DNA of 64,000 nt from NCBI GenBank assembly GCA_013399015.1, contig VWZX01009005.1:1-64000 (forward strand), given 5' to 3'. A model generated the notes under the pieces. The model made no database searches. It worked only from the letters and a program-made list of their open reading frames with translations, and had not been told where the DNA came from. This document shows positions 53,801-60,196 of this stretch, piece by piece. Origin of the DNA: Galbula dea. Taxonomy: Eukaryota > Chordata > Aves > Piciformes > Galbulidae. The position numbers were made by a program, and so were the translations under genes. How positions within the stretch are numbered: position 1 is the stretch's first letter; each line of letters starts with the position of its first letter.

Positions 53801-56800
53801 TTGCAGATAGACAGAAGCTACATCTATTGTGGAGCTCAACAGTGGCAGTATACTTTAAACAGAAATACTAAGTATTTAAGTTAAAAATCCTTATTTTTAG
53901 TACCAATCCACTCTTTGTCTAAAGTTTCTTTTTGAAGATTTTTTCCATGTGTCAGGCTGATTACAGTATAACACAAACCCACACATTAGGATAAATCCTT
54001 GCTTTTAATTAAGAAAACAAAAAAAATCAAGTTGGCTTTAAGTCCTAGAGGTATGACTTAACTCTCCTTCTAGAACACAGCATTATCTCTCCCGAGATGC
54101 TTTTAATGTCACATCAGAAATGCATCCTCAAGAATAGCAAAAGGAAAAAAATAAACTGCAAACAAGCCATTTAAGCACAAAGAGCAAAAATATCACTAGT
54201 TTAAAAGTCTTTAATCTTACCATCACAATCATAAATCCATCCTTTTGAGCCTTGCTTTTGTTATATTATAAAGCCTTTTCTTCTTGTCTGCTTGAAGTAG
54301 AGAAGTTAAGATTCCCTCCCACTCTACACCTGCACACCTTCACCAACATTTGTGGGGAGGGAGGCTTATCTAAAGACCATCAGCCAAGCCTGCAAAGCTA
54401 GTCAACAGAACAAAAAACCTCTCAGAGAGGTGATTTCTTCCTAAGGTATACCAATAGCTGACTGGGGGGGAGGAAATCACTTTTCTTTCAAGAATTTGAG
54501 ATTTCTAATCACTGTAAAGCCTAATGGCTCTCAACCTCCTTCTAGCCCCTTCACTGTTAATGGTAATTAACAGTAGATAACAAATATACCTGCTATGGAA
54601 CTGAATGCAATGTTTACACTGGAATTATTTGTGTTAGATTGACTCTTTCCTTAGAAAAGGGGATTTCTGTGGGAAGTAACTGATCATTTTCTTGAATTGC
54701 AACTGTTAGTAAAATAAGTTTTTAACCAATCTGTCCACCTGCCCAAAGGTTTTGTTCCATTTTCTCTCAGATTGCTGAAATAATTTCTAACCTTCCCTTT
54801 TGAGGAAAAGGAATTTTACACCTAAGTTACATGTGACAATGTATTGCTGTGTGTTAGCTGGGAACTAACTCATTCATGTTCTTCTGCTTGCAAAAGTGAG
54901 GTATAACAGGCTAGGTTAAGCTTTGGAGAAAGAAATTCAAGTTTATGTATTTTATCTCAAGTCTTTAATTGACTAAAAGTATATGGCCATGCGGTGCCAG
55001 GTAGCTAAGGCTATCAGCACAGGACTGCAACTCACCATCTTCCTGAGCATTCAGACATGCAAGGGGATGCTGTGCTCTTTGGCACTTTCATTTATGCACA
55101 ATTCCAAGTCATTTAAAAGCTGATTTTTTCCACCATGCTGATTTTAAAATCTAAAAGTAGTTTAGGTAATCCAAATGGGAATGTTTCTACCACCACTTTA
55201 AAAAGTCACTTAAAAATCTATTTTTAAAATACTGCTGTTGCTAATACTGGCAGAGTTTCTCTTGGGTCCTATTTCCCAACAGAAAGTAATGTGAAACTCA
55301 GTCAACTGCAATCATTATCTTCACTCATCTAATCTAGATTGTTCACTAAAACTATATTAACAAAAAATAAAAATCCAAATGGTGGCAGAGTCCATTACAA
55401 ACACCTGAGGATCTGATTGTTCAGGCCTCAGAACAGCTTCACACATTTTTAACTGAGTGTACAAGTGAATATCTTGTCTCCTGAGGAACTGTAATGCTTG
55501 GATGAAGTCCATTACATGAGGCTTGCAGTACCTGGGCTGGAGTCAGATCTTGGAGCTGCATTTGGGAAACCATATGACTAGCCCTGAGCATGTCACTAAG
55601 TCTAATTGTGTCTCCTATCAAAAAAGAGTTTATAAAAAATTCACTTCATGTTTTCATATAGTGTCAGAGACAGCTTGAAATCTTATCTTCACTGAAACCA
55701 ATGACCAAACTTTTCCTGACTTATATCTGCTCAGAATTTCACATTTACCAAAAAAACCCCAAACAAACCAAAGAAACCAAACCCCTCACACCCTCCAAAA
55801 CACCACAGGAAGTTCTGAAATAGGTGCCTGGCCTTGTTAGAAACTTGCTGTACAACTTTAAGCAATATGACTTACTTCTGAAAGCTGCAGTTTTCCCATA
55901 AGAGAAGGGGAAAAAAAGCCATGATCATTGTTCTCTAAATACAGGCAGTTTACAAGATTATAACTATCTGGAAAATATCTGAGCCCTTAGATGGAAGGCT
56001 CTGTCCAAATCTGAAATACACAATTCAGGACAATTTCCTGATTTTAATTTAAAACAGTTCCTTTATACAAGTTGTTTCTATTTTTAAGTTACTCTGGAAA
56101 ATCTAAGATGAAAGATAATTAACTGGCATTTTAAGGTTATTCATAAATATCAACCTAGAATTTGCCATGGAAGAAAAGAGAAGGTTGAAGTTATTAATAA
56201 AAGTAATTGTAAGAACAGATTACAGACCCCAAACACTGTGAAGTTCAAGTATGTGCACATATTACCACACAAACTGAACTCTGAGGGTCTTCTACCAGCT
56301 GTGCTGAAGAAGTAGCTCTGATATTCCACAACAGACATCCAGAAGTCTGGTTGCCCAGTTCAGAAATGTGAAACCAGACATGAAGTTTTAGGATTGTAAT
56401 GTATGTGGAATAAACACTCCATATTATTAAAACCTGGTGGTATGCCTAAAATCCTAACAGCTGTGTCTTCTTTCTTTCAAGTGAAAAAAGACCAAAGATA
56501 GAAGATCAACTTTTCAAGTGATGGGGTCTTTGAGCACTCAGCAGAAAGCAGCCGAGGTGCATCCATCAACATAAAATACATCTTCTCCAACATGAGCAAT
56601 ACCAGGCAAAGGAGTACAGAAAATTAACAAGCCTGTCTCAGGAACAAGCCTGCAGCATTTGGTTATAAAGCAGTTTATCAAAATGCTAGAAGCTGAGATA
56701 CTACACTGTACCCGTGGGCTTTCTGAAAGGGTTCTTCGTGCCACCATAAGGAGGAGCTGCTGCTGAAGTGCACTTGCTGCTTGGTCCCCAGAAGACAGTT

Positions 56801-56847
56801 CCTGGCTTTCTGAAGTGGTTGTACTAGAGGAGCTGAACTGGATTTCA
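2732..56847 (-). CDS. PCNX2: PCNX2 (pecanex 2), internal part, 14 exons
   Basis: Joined minus-strand coding exons: 56847-56712, 53617-53475, 52138-51985, 51887-51855, 47411-47240, 42823-42713, 41384-41293, 32481-32372, 30164-30068, 24204-24112, 23576-23426, 18808-18667, 13992-13815 and 2840-2732. They total 1721 nt (573 codons plus split codons), and intron phases agree at every junction. The protein has a Ser-rich stretch, then PGKWIKVWYDRL, about a dozen hydrophobic segments, and motifs such as HIPALFSAFCGLLVALSYHL, SRQSSDP, FVTHYLLPQLRKHHPW, MWFERLYVWLQCFEKY and TYIAPWQIAWG, which mark the pecanex membrane core. From recalled family sequences, SPIHGHNKIITYSRPVYF, GLFPQINTFC and AGMKLLRSSFCNP fit PCNX2 much better than PCNX1. 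Pecanex proteins are large multi-pass membrane proteins; Drosophila pecanex acts in Notch signalling, and PCNX2's role is poorly defined. The N-terminal exons and the C-terminal pecanex domain lie outside the window. Confidence 0.88.
5825..6180 (+). mobile_element. CR1 LINE fragment, ORF2 linker region
   Basis: Plus-strand translation in shifting frames gives FYRYIS, GPLLNG, GDLVTKGMEESKVLNAFF and EKAWRNE, the region between endonuclease and reverse transcriptase in avian CR1 ORF2. Frameshifts and stops show it is dead. Confidence 0.75.
6328..6363 (+). repeat. Poly-A tract
   Basis: An A run of about 36 nt interrupted by a single G. An AATAAA lies about 108 nt upstream (6219-6224), so it could be an old retroposed tail, but no source gene was recognised. 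Confidence 0.9.
7359..7805 (-). mobile_element. CR1 LINE, 3' part, minus orientation
   Basis: Read on the minus strand, the element ends with the CR1 3' untranslated signature. Upstream it encodes the terminal ORF2 peptide with GNGCKLEEGRFRLDIRRKFF and RQWNRLPREVVE, as in chicken CR1. The 5' end is truncated. An open frame of 83 codons survives, so it is comparatively young. Confidence 0.92.
7371..7854. repeat. Inverted repeat formed by two CR1 ends
   Basis: Arms 7371-7403 and 7822-7854 are reverse complements at 31 of 33 positions, with weaker pairing continuing about 13 nt inward. The spacer is about 418 nt. The transcript could fold into a long hairpin. Confidence 0.85.
7806..7890 (+). 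mobile_element. CR1 LINE 3' end, plus orientation
   Basis: GGTTGGAACTAGATGG, then CTTCCAACTC and the tandem ATTCTATG tail form the classic bird CR1 3' terminus. It directly abuts the oppositely oriented CR1, forming an inverted pair. Confidence 0.9.
10870..11010. other. Possible conserved non-coding segment
   Basis: A stretch in the 11-kb intron keeps several CpG sites (CTGCGAGC, ATTCGGAC, GCTCGTTT) in an otherwise CpG-poor intron, has no recognisable repeat, and lacks an open frame with splice sites. This is only a hint of constraint; alignment is required. Confidence 0.2.
12895..12990 (+). repeat. A/C-rich simple repeat, (CAAAA)n-like
   Basis: Repeated ACAAAAC units with drift; low-complexity sequence that generates spurious open frames on both strands. 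Confidence 0.85.
13230..13535 (+). mobile_element. Old CR1-like LINE remnant
   Basis: Degenerate text matches the CR1 3' region in order: ATTAGGAAAACATTTATTAT, ATGGAATAATTTCCCAAAGG, GAGTCAAACACTAGAGGCAT and CTCTTTCCAACTCACTG. No frame survives. Confidence 0.65.
13809..13814 (-). promoter_or_regulatory. GC-type 5' splice site (AAG|GCAAGT)
   Basis: Bases GCAAGT follow ...CATAAG. Apart from the C at position +2, the site matches the strong U1-pairing consensus, as is usual for GC-AG introns. The frame and the next exon's start leave no GT alternative. Confidence 0.85.
13815..13992 (-). CDS. PCNX2: PCNX2 exon, AGMKLLRSSFCNP block, GC donor
   Basis: The exon is 178 nt, with acceptor CTTTCTTCCAG, phase 2 to 0. 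It encodes CDIILITVAGMKLLRSSFCN, INQFVTLSFTVIFFRFDYRD and ISENFLLDFFMMSIVFHK, with three hydrophobic stretches. The exon ends at AAG followed by GCAAGT, the standard form of a GC-AG intron donor, rather than GT. Both the reading frame and family alignment (FHK joins LWDLL) demand this boundary. Confidence 0.93.
13993..18666 (-). other. PCNX2 intron, 4.7 kb
   Basis: Intron between the exons at 18808-18667 and 13992-13815. Apart from a possible old CR1 remnant near 18230-18400, nothing was recognised. Open frames here are chance. Confidence 0.75.
18230..18400 (-). mobile_element. Possible ancient CR1 remnant
   Basis: The text around TCCTCTGGGAGACCACACCA, a TTCTGATATGCAG block and a CTAGTTACCCC block follows the order of the reverse-complemented CR1 3' region, but similarity is weak. 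Confidence 0.35.
18667..18808 (-). CDS. PCNX2: PCNX2 exon, MWFERLYVWLQCFEKY block
   Basis: The exon is 142 nt, with acceptor TCTGAATTTCAG and consensus donor CA|GTAAGT, phase 1 to 2. It encodes DAAHLMWFERLYVWLQCFEK, then the hydrophobic YILYPAIILNALTIDAFSI and SKYKKLGTH. The aromatic MWFERLYVW segment and the ILNALTIDAF helix are pecanex hallmarks. The KYKKLGT stretch is where bird and mammal copies are expected to differ. Confidence 0.93.
20496..20528. repeat. Perfect 33-bp palindrome in LTR U3
   Basis: Arms CCTGGAGACAGCTGAC (20496-20511) and GTCAGCTGTCTCCAGG (20513-20528) are exact reverse complements around a single A. Each arm contains a CAGCTG E-box. Confidence 0.97.
20772..20778 (+). 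promoter_or_regulatory. LTR TATA box
   Basis: TATAAAA lies in the U3 region 120-150 nt downstream of a CCAAT box and its inverted copy. It is about 200 nt before the AATAAA signal, normal LTR spacing. It would drive transcription antisense to PCNX2. Confidence 0.6.
20979..20984 (+). terminator. LTR polyadenylation signal AATAAA
   Basis: AATAAAG follows a T/C-rich stretch and precedes TGTGTCTTC-type downstream sequence, as at the R region of an LTR. Confidence 0.6.
22735..23180 (+). mobile_element. Degenerate CR1 LINE, 3' part
   Basis: Recognisable CR1 phrases in order: ACACAGGAGAGGCTGAAAGA, GACCAGTGACAGGAC, AGAACAGGTTGTCCAGATAG, CTGAGCAACCTGCTCTAGCT and GGGCTAGACAATCTCCAGAG. Reading frames are broken. 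Confidence 0.8.
23426..23576 (-). CDS. PCNX2: PCNX2 exon, FVTHYLLPQLRKHHPW block
   Basis: The exon is 151 nt, with acceptor TCTTTTGGCCCAG, phase 0 to 1. It encodes PFLSIVLFALAWTVGFVTHY and LLPQLRKHHPWLWISHPILK, ending KEHQQREVR plus one base. The helix and the basic PQLRKHHPW loop are conserved in the family. The donor needed by the next exon's phase is GAG|GTCTGT, a weak site. A better-looking GTGAGA lies 7 nt upstream but would shift the frame. Confidence 0.9.
23577..24111 (-). other. PCNX2 intron, 535 nt, with G/C homopolymer
   Basis: Short intron from GTGTGT to TTGGCCCAG. It carries a 15-nt C run on the transcribed (minus) sense at 24080-24066, starting 31 nt after the donor. Confidence 0.88.
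24066..24080 (+). repeat. Poly-G run (15 nt) near a splice donor
   Basis: Fifteen consecutive G on the plus strand, that is, C in the PCNX2 transcript, starting 31 nt after the donor of the 93-nt exon. It may also be a sequencing-sensitive site. Confidence 0.95.
24112..24204 (-). CDS. PCNX2: PCNX2 exon, transmembrane segment SFAVSASTVFLSLR
   Basis: The exon is 93 nt (31 codons, phase 0-0), with acceptor ATTATTTTCACAG and donor AGG|GTGTGT. It encodes KEILKSDLIVC, then the hydrophobic TVAAVLSFAVSASTVFLSLR. The SFAVSASTVFLSLR block is a close PCNX2 match. The downstream intron is only 535 nt and carries a 15-nt C run (G on the plus strand) 31 nt after the donor. Confidence 0.92.
24205..30067 (-). 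other. PCNX2 intron, 5.9 kb
   Basis: Holds one plus-oriented CR1 (26425-26745). The remainder is unrecognised, with scattered short open frames that have no family resemblance. Confidence 0.8.
26425..26745 (+). mobile_element. CR1 LINE, 3' part, plus orientation
   Basis: Encodes SDRTRGNGLKLCQGRFRLDI, RYWNRLPREVVESPSLEVFK and then the 3' end GATGATCTTGAGGGTCC plus CTTTCCAACTG, the standard CR1 order. The surviving open frame indicates limited decay. 5' truncated. Confidence 0.92.
30068..30164 (-). CDS. PCNX2: PCNX2 exon, cytosolic linker SLIQCKYVPHY
   Basis: The exon is 97 nt, with acceptor TACTTTCCACAG and donor GTG|GTAAGA, phase 2 to 0. The peptide is SLIQCKYVPHYLRQQSEDAL followed by ADPLPEKMRESV. 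It is charged and lacks a membrane span, so it is a loop between transmembrane segments. The ADPLP(E/K)KM core is conserved, while the KYVPHYLRQQ part is more divergent, as expected for an exposed loop. Confidence 0.9.
30165..32371 (-). other. PCNX2 intron, 2.2 kb
   Basis: GT-AG intron (GTAAGT to CCACAG). No repeat or coding signal was recognised. Confidence 0.8.
32372..32481 (-). CDS. PCNX2: PCNX2 exon with HIPALFSAFCGLLVA motif
   Basis: The exon is 110 nt, with acceptor CCTTCTGTTCAG and donor AT|GTAAGT, phase 0 to 2. It encodes EPWDAQHIPALFSAFCGLLV followed by ALSYHLSRQSSDPSVL. This is one of the best conserved blocks of the family: a membrane segment followed by the invariant SYHLSRQSSDPS loop. 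It was found because the flanking exons required this block between them. It is isolated by an 8.8-kb intron upstream and a 2.2-kb intron downstream. Confidence 0.93.
34315..34345 (+). repeat. G-rich tract, possible G-quadruplex
   Basis: Runs of five, three and seven G occur within about 25 nt on the plus strand. Confidence 0.4.
34850..34915 (-). mobile_element. CR1 3' end fragment, minus orientation
   Basis: AGAATCATAGAATG, GGTTGGAAGGGACC and TCATCTAGTCC are the reverse complement of the CR1 3' terminus. Only about 65 bp is retained. Confidence 0.9.
35261..35297. repeat. Stem-loop flanked by direct repeats
   Basis: TAACCAGT (35270-35277) pairs with ACTGGTTA (35285-35292) around a 7-nt loop. 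GTTAGAGAC occurs at both 35261 and 35289. Small, and of unknown meaning. Confidence 0.6.
38252..38270 (+). repeat. Poly-A tract
   Basis: An uninterrupted A run just after AAAAG, probably an old retroposition tail or simple repeat. Confidence 0.85.
40380..40700 (+). mobile_element. Old CR1-like LINE remnant
   Basis: AGGCTGGGACTCTTCAGTTT, GGATATGACTGATGCCTACA and AAACTCTGAAGGCAGC follow the CR1 3' order, but with heavy decay and no open frame. Confidence 0.65.
41293..41384 (-). CDS. PCNX2: PCNX2 exon, fifth transmembrane segment
   Basis: The exon is 92 nt, with acceptor TGTATTTCAG and donor AAG|GTAAGC, phase 1 to 0. It encodes AAAGFVSALYSISRS and the hydrophobic FVVLVVLYAFCFSAVK. The ALYS and FCFSAVK anchors match the PCNX2 segment that precedes EPW in the next exon. 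The first bases are CTGCTGCTG, so the exact acceptor rests on the phase of the previous exon and on the single AG there. Confidence 0.9.
41385..42712 (-). other. PCNX2 intron, 1.3 kb
   Basis: GT-AG intron (GTAAGT to TATTTCAG). Nothing else was recognised. Confidence 0.8.
42713..42823 (-). CDS. PCNX2: PCNX2 exon, fourth transmembrane segment
   Basis: The exon is 111 nt, with acceptor TTTTTTTCTTTAG and donor TCTG|GTAAGT, phase 1 to 1. The peptide VFLYCFPAISLLGLFPQINT continues with FCIYLLEQIDMLLFGGS. This is a hydrophobic helix, the FPQINTFC turn and an amphipathic LLEQIDMLLF stretch, all close to PCNX2. Being symmetric (phase 1-1, 37 codons), its skipping would stay in frame but would remove a membrane segment. 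Confidence 0.93.
44424..44970 (+). mobile_element. CR1 LINE, reverse transcriptase C-terminal part
   Basis: Translation gives the CR1 peptide order: AKKTNGILACIRNSVTSRSR, EVILPLYSAVLRPHLEYCVQ and LRELGLFNLEKRRLRGNLIT, with one frame break near 44837. The element lacks both its 5' part and its 3' tail. Confidence 0.92.
44971..45060 (-). mobile_element. CR1 LINE fragment, ORF2 linker, inverted
   Basis: On the minus strand it encodes LAREVKDNRKGFFKHIAQKT and TRGNVG, the CR1 region upstream of the reverse transcriptase core. It joins the previous plus-oriented CR1 directly, in opposite orientation. Confidence 0.75.
47240..47411 (-). CDS. PCNX2: PCNX2 exon, third transmembrane segment and loop
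   Basis: The exon is 172 nt, with acceptor TTTTCCCCTCCAG and donor G|GTAAGT. It starts in phase 0 and ends after one base of a Val codon. It encodes GHNKIITYSRPVYFCILCGL with hydrophobic ILLLDAG, a divergent loop (SKDTNPPVYTI), then YGLKLFSPRSLQSARDHVI. The flanks are highly conserved, and the short variable loop between them is probably lumenal or extracellular (inference). SRPVYFC and GLKLFSP are the residues that favour PCNX2 over PCNX1. Confidence 0.93.
49009..49565 (+). mobile_element. CR1 LINE, reverse transcriptase core fragment
   Basis: Contains the RT block (frames mixed) VPQGSILG-like, FVNDLDAGVEC, then DDTKLGGAVDSVEGQDALQK. The residues before DD that form the usual FADD catalytic motif are deleted. 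Later text matches CR1 (CAGCAGGCTCAATGTGAATC). Inactive. Confidence 0.85.
50385..50562 (-). mobile_element. CR1 LINE 3' end, minus orientation
   Basis: GTTGGAAGGGACCTCAAAGA, CCAGTTCCAACCCTCCTGCC and CACAACCTCTCTGGGCAACC match the reverse-complemented CR1 3' end, closely resembling the copy at 7359-7805. Confidence 0.93.
51855..51887 (-). CDS. PCNX2: PCNX2 33-nt microexon (SVQPDPASPIH)
   Basis: Eleven whole codons, SVQPDPASPIH, lie between acceptor GTTTTTAG and consensus donor CAT|GTAAGT, phase 0 to 0. The peptide joins the SLLK end of the previous exon to the GHNKII start of the next, which is the continuous SLLKSVQPDPASPIHGHN order expected for PCNX2. Skipping it would stay in frame and remove a short loop between membrane segments. 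It is too short to be found by ORF length and was recognised by family order and splice sites. Confidence 0.9.
51888..51984 (-). other. PCNX2 intron, 97 nt
   Basis: Very short intron between the 154-nt exon and the 33-nt microexon, from GTAGGA to GTTTTTAG. Its length is near the practical minimum for vertebrate introns. Confidence 0.9.
51985..52138 (-). CDS. PCNX2: PCNX2 exon, first two transmembrane segments
   Basis: The exon is 154 nt, bounded by acceptor TTCACATAG and donor AAG|GTAGGA, and runs from phase 2 to phase 0. It encodes the TEDIKENV linker, a first hydrophobic helix (AILLVVLVSLLGFLTL), a short loop NQGFCKDIW and a second helix (VLLFCLVMASCQYSLL). The helix-loop-helix and the ASCQYSLLK ending are strongly conserved in the pecanex family. 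The 97-nt intron to the next exon is the shortest in the window. Confidence 0.9.
52430..52470 (+). repeat. (CAAA)n simple repeat
   Basis: Several tandem AAAC units followed by an A-run. Confidence 0.9.
53080..53098 (+). repeat. Poly-T / poly-C tract
   Basis: A run of T followed by a run of C. It reads as G then A in the PCNX2 transcript. Confidence 0.85.
53475..53617 (-). CDS. PCNX2: PCNX2 exon with PGKWIKVWYDRL motif
   Basis: The exon is 143 nt, with a pyrimidine-rich acceptor ending TTTTCAAAG and a strong donor AG|GTGAGC. It starts in phase 0 and ends in phase 2, splitting the Arg codon of LLALLDR. The protein reads QPSQDPEDSSCSSAQRK, then a basic/aromatic stretch FYRFIICPGKWIKVWYDRLT leading into LLALLDR. 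In pecanex proteins this block sits directly before the first pair of membrane helices. An acidic-serine cluster (DPEDSSCSS) is visible at its start. Confidence 0.88.
53618..56711 (-). other. PCNX2 intron, 3.1 kb
   Basis: GT-AG intron (GTACAG to TTTTCAAAG). Only an A/C-rich patch around 55750-55805 stands out. No repeat family was recognised. Confidence 0.8.
56712..56847 (-). CDS. PCNX2: PCNX2 exon, Ser-rich stretch before the membrane core
   Basis: The exon is 136 nt. It is preceded by CTGTGCACAG and followed by donor GTACAG. It begins with the third base of a split codon and ends on a codon boundary. It encodes EIQFSSSSTTTSESQELSS followed by ALQQQLLLMVARRTLSESPR, a polar, probably cytosolic segment just upstream of the first membrane spans. 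The serine-rich part suggests a flexible, possibly phosphorylated region (inference). The QQQLLLMVARRT block matches PCNX2 as I remember it. This is the most 5' exon I can place with confidence. Confidence 0.82.
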
Positions 56848-59800
56848 CTGTGCACAGAGGGGAGAAAAAGACTCATTTTAAGAAGCAGCATTTTCCTAGT
56901 ATTTCTGAAATATTACAGGAGGAAGCCTGGGTGGCTCTCAGGACATGGAGCCTTCCACCTTCGTATCTGAAATCTAGCCCAGGCCCACAAAGCAGTTAAC
57001 ACTCAAATTTATATACATGTAGTCTACTCCATCCACTGCAAAAAAACCAGATACTTTGATATTTCTGTACCATAATTTTCTCATCCTGAGATGAGCAGCT
57101 ACAGTGAATCACAAAGTGCCTCTTTCCGTCCACTGACAACAATTCAGGTCAAGAGCTGCATATATCTACAAAGGAAAACTGCAGGGTAGCTGCTGTAGAG
57201 ATCCTGGGTTAGCTTTCAAACAAGCACACTCGGGTACCAAGCTAGCCTGGCCTCACCTGCAGTAAGTTTGGTGAGTGCTAATTTACCCTGTTGAGAATTT
57301 AGGCTACAAGAACTTCCTTCTGCCCTAGCAAGATAACAATAATACATGAGGTAATTCACATAAGGCTAGCTCAGATATTCCCCATACTGAGCATAACCTG
57401 ACCCCAAGATGGACCTGAAGAAGATGCTTCTCACATCCCCACCCCATCTCTCCTGCTTTATGTTGTATCTACAGCACTTGAACAGGTTACTTGAGGAAAT
57501 CTCAATACCTGCTGGTTTGCAGAAATGGTGTAATACCATGACATGACTGACTGGGTCCCTGCAAGAGCTATATTTAAATGAAATAATCATTACTTGGGAA
57601 AAAACTATTTTGAATACTTCTTGCTTATTCTCTTCCAAATGGGGTTTATGCACCAGGTGCCCTGCTCTAAGCTCATTACCTACCTGTCTCTGGATGCCTG
57701 CTTTGGGCTCTTATTACTTCAGTATCTGCATGAGGTGAAAGCACCTCAGTGTTCATGCAAGGAAGTCAATATCTATTGTTCCTAGCTTCCATAAATGAAA
57801 GACAAGTATGAAGAAACTAGAGTAATCTGCCTACAGTCAGCCAGGAAGCCTGTGGCAGGACAAAGAATAAAACTCTCATCTTGTCCCCAACCCACCTTAT
57901 TAATTTTAGTTAACATTTCTTGCATTTGGGTCCCACCTCCCAAAGCCTGTAGTGTAACCTTTGTTAAGCTCAACAAAAGAGACTTTAAAACTGTGGCTGT
58001 CCCACACACAACTGGCTGTTAAATTAAACTACAGTGGCTTGTGCTGTGCTGGTAAAATGGCTGTGCTGAAGCAGGGCTGAAGAGTCACCCCAACACCTTG
58101 AAATGCTCACACTCTCCTTCTCCCTTTCAGCACCTGCAAGCTGGAGCAACGTGAACATCAGTTGCCTTGGGATGTCACCAAAGGAGCCATCCTGCCTCTG
58201 GTCTCTGAACCAGGTAGTTTTGTTTTTCCAAAGCCCTGACTGCTCTCAGGCTTCAATCCCAGACCTGATACTCACCAATACTGGTACTCAGCAGAGCTCC
58301 CAGCTGAGTAGAAATGACAGCACTCCTCTTTCCTACCCTAATGGCTTCCCTTGCATTCCCCACTCCTCTGGCTACAGCCAGAACCCTGATCTGCTCCACA
58401 GAGTCAGGGCAAAAGTCATGTTTCCTGTGCACAATATAAGGAAATGAGGACTTGGTTCAGCAGAACCCCCTTCATGTTCCAGTCACAAGGCAATACCCCC
58501 TAAGAATGTATCTCCTTTGTGGCTCTTGTCTGCACCTTGTCAGCAGTCAGTAACAAGAGCACAGAACAGATGGGAACAGATCCAAGATCCTGGATCTCAA
58601 TCAACAGATTTAGGCAGGCAGGGGAGGAAGACTAAAGGTATGCCTCCCAGGAGGAAGATTCCCACAGAGAAGGACTACAGAGTGCAGTGCCTTTTGCATA
58701 TTGTGAAGTGCCCTACTCATAGGTGACCTTGTCCAGCTTCAAAGAAGGCAATGGATTTTATTTTTATTTTCCATCAGGATGAGCTGTCCTGTTCATTGTC
58801 ATTGTGAGTGCAACCCTGTGACTCCCTCTTCATAGCAGGAAAAAAGACAAGTGCAGCCAAAGGTATGCAGGAACACTACTCTGAGAATTCTGGCCCAAAA
58901 AAACAAGCCAACAAAACAGCAGGTGTATAGAACAGTAGCTGCTCTTGTCTTCCTAAATAAGGAGCTGATCTCTAATAACTTTCTGCATCTTTAGCTGTCT
59001 TTCTGCAAAAAACAAGTGGAGTGAAGGGTATTTCTAGATTGTCCAATGTCTTTTATCCCATGGTTACCAAGAATGGAAACAGCAGAAGGGCAAACAGACA
59101 TGCCAAGATATTCCCCTGATACTCTGCTCTATCAGTCCACAGAAATCAAATTTCTTTTACTCATAAAACTACTTCTAAGAATAAACTTAAGAACGAATCA
59201 TCTCCTACCAGACTTGAAGATGACTGAAAAGCCAAAAGAGCACATTGTTTTCTATAAACAGAAAACATTCATAGTTCCACCTATTAGCAACTGACAGAAG
59301 AGTTCACAAGCAGCTGGGACACTGACTGTGAGAAAAGCTGAAAACTTCATAGGCTTGGAAAGGCAATTAGGATGCAGAAGTTGGGAAGCAGGGCTAGCAA
59401 AGCTACAATTCCAAAATAAGATGCCATCATCTGGCCTTAATCTGCCTCATACACCTTTTTTATCCATCAGCTTCATCTCTGTCTCTCCTTACTCTTTCCT
59501 CATCTTTTGTTCCCCTCAGCTCCTGTTTGCTGTTTCCTTCTTCCTTATCCCTGTCTCTACACAGCCTCCTTCTGACATTCTTTCGCTACCCCCTGATGCT
59601 GAGTCACTTGCATGTCTCATCTGATGATGCAGTTATCACACTGACTGCAAGTATCAGTAGGAAATGCACTGGTGGTGTTTGTTTTTTTCTAAGCCTATAA
59701 ACTACATCCCATGGATTTATTACCATACAGAAACTCTGATCATAAAAGCACTATAATAGAGCTGATCACAGTATAACGTAGAATGTTGCTAAATAGAAAA

Positions 59801-60152
59801 TCTGTTCATTTGGAGAATCACACTAATGTTATCAAGATCTACTACAGTAAACTGCACTACTAATGTAGGCAAAGGTATAATTGAACTAATTTGAATAATA
59901 AATTATTAACTAAAAAATATCTTTGCTAAACTACAATCTGTACAGATCAAACAAAAGATACATAGCACCCTCTACCGATAACTGGTTATAAAGTCAGGGG
60001 TTTTTTTCTACCTTATTTTTTTCTGGTTTTGTGAGAACAGTGAGCAAATAAACTAGCTGAGCAATCGTATAACACTAGTTTAGTATAACCACATAGCACC
60101 AGAAGAATCTTCCTTCTCCCTCTCTGATTAGTCTGTGACAGTTGCCTTACAC

Positions 60153-60196
60153 CACTGACAATTTGGTCCAAGCCATTCAAACAGAACCCGGCGAAA
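60153..60196 (-). other. Candidate upstream coding exon (weak)
   Basis: On the minus strand a 44-nt stretch reads FRRVLFEWLGPNCQ plus two bases, then GTGTAAGG as a possible donor. It would end in phase 2, which matches the start phase of the exon at 56847. It holds two CpG sites in an otherwise CpG-poor area. The acceptor side is poor for a U2 intron. A TCCTTAAC about 13 nt before a terminal AC could be a U12 branch site and acceptor, but this may be chance. I cannot confirm the peptide as pecanex. Confidence 0.25.
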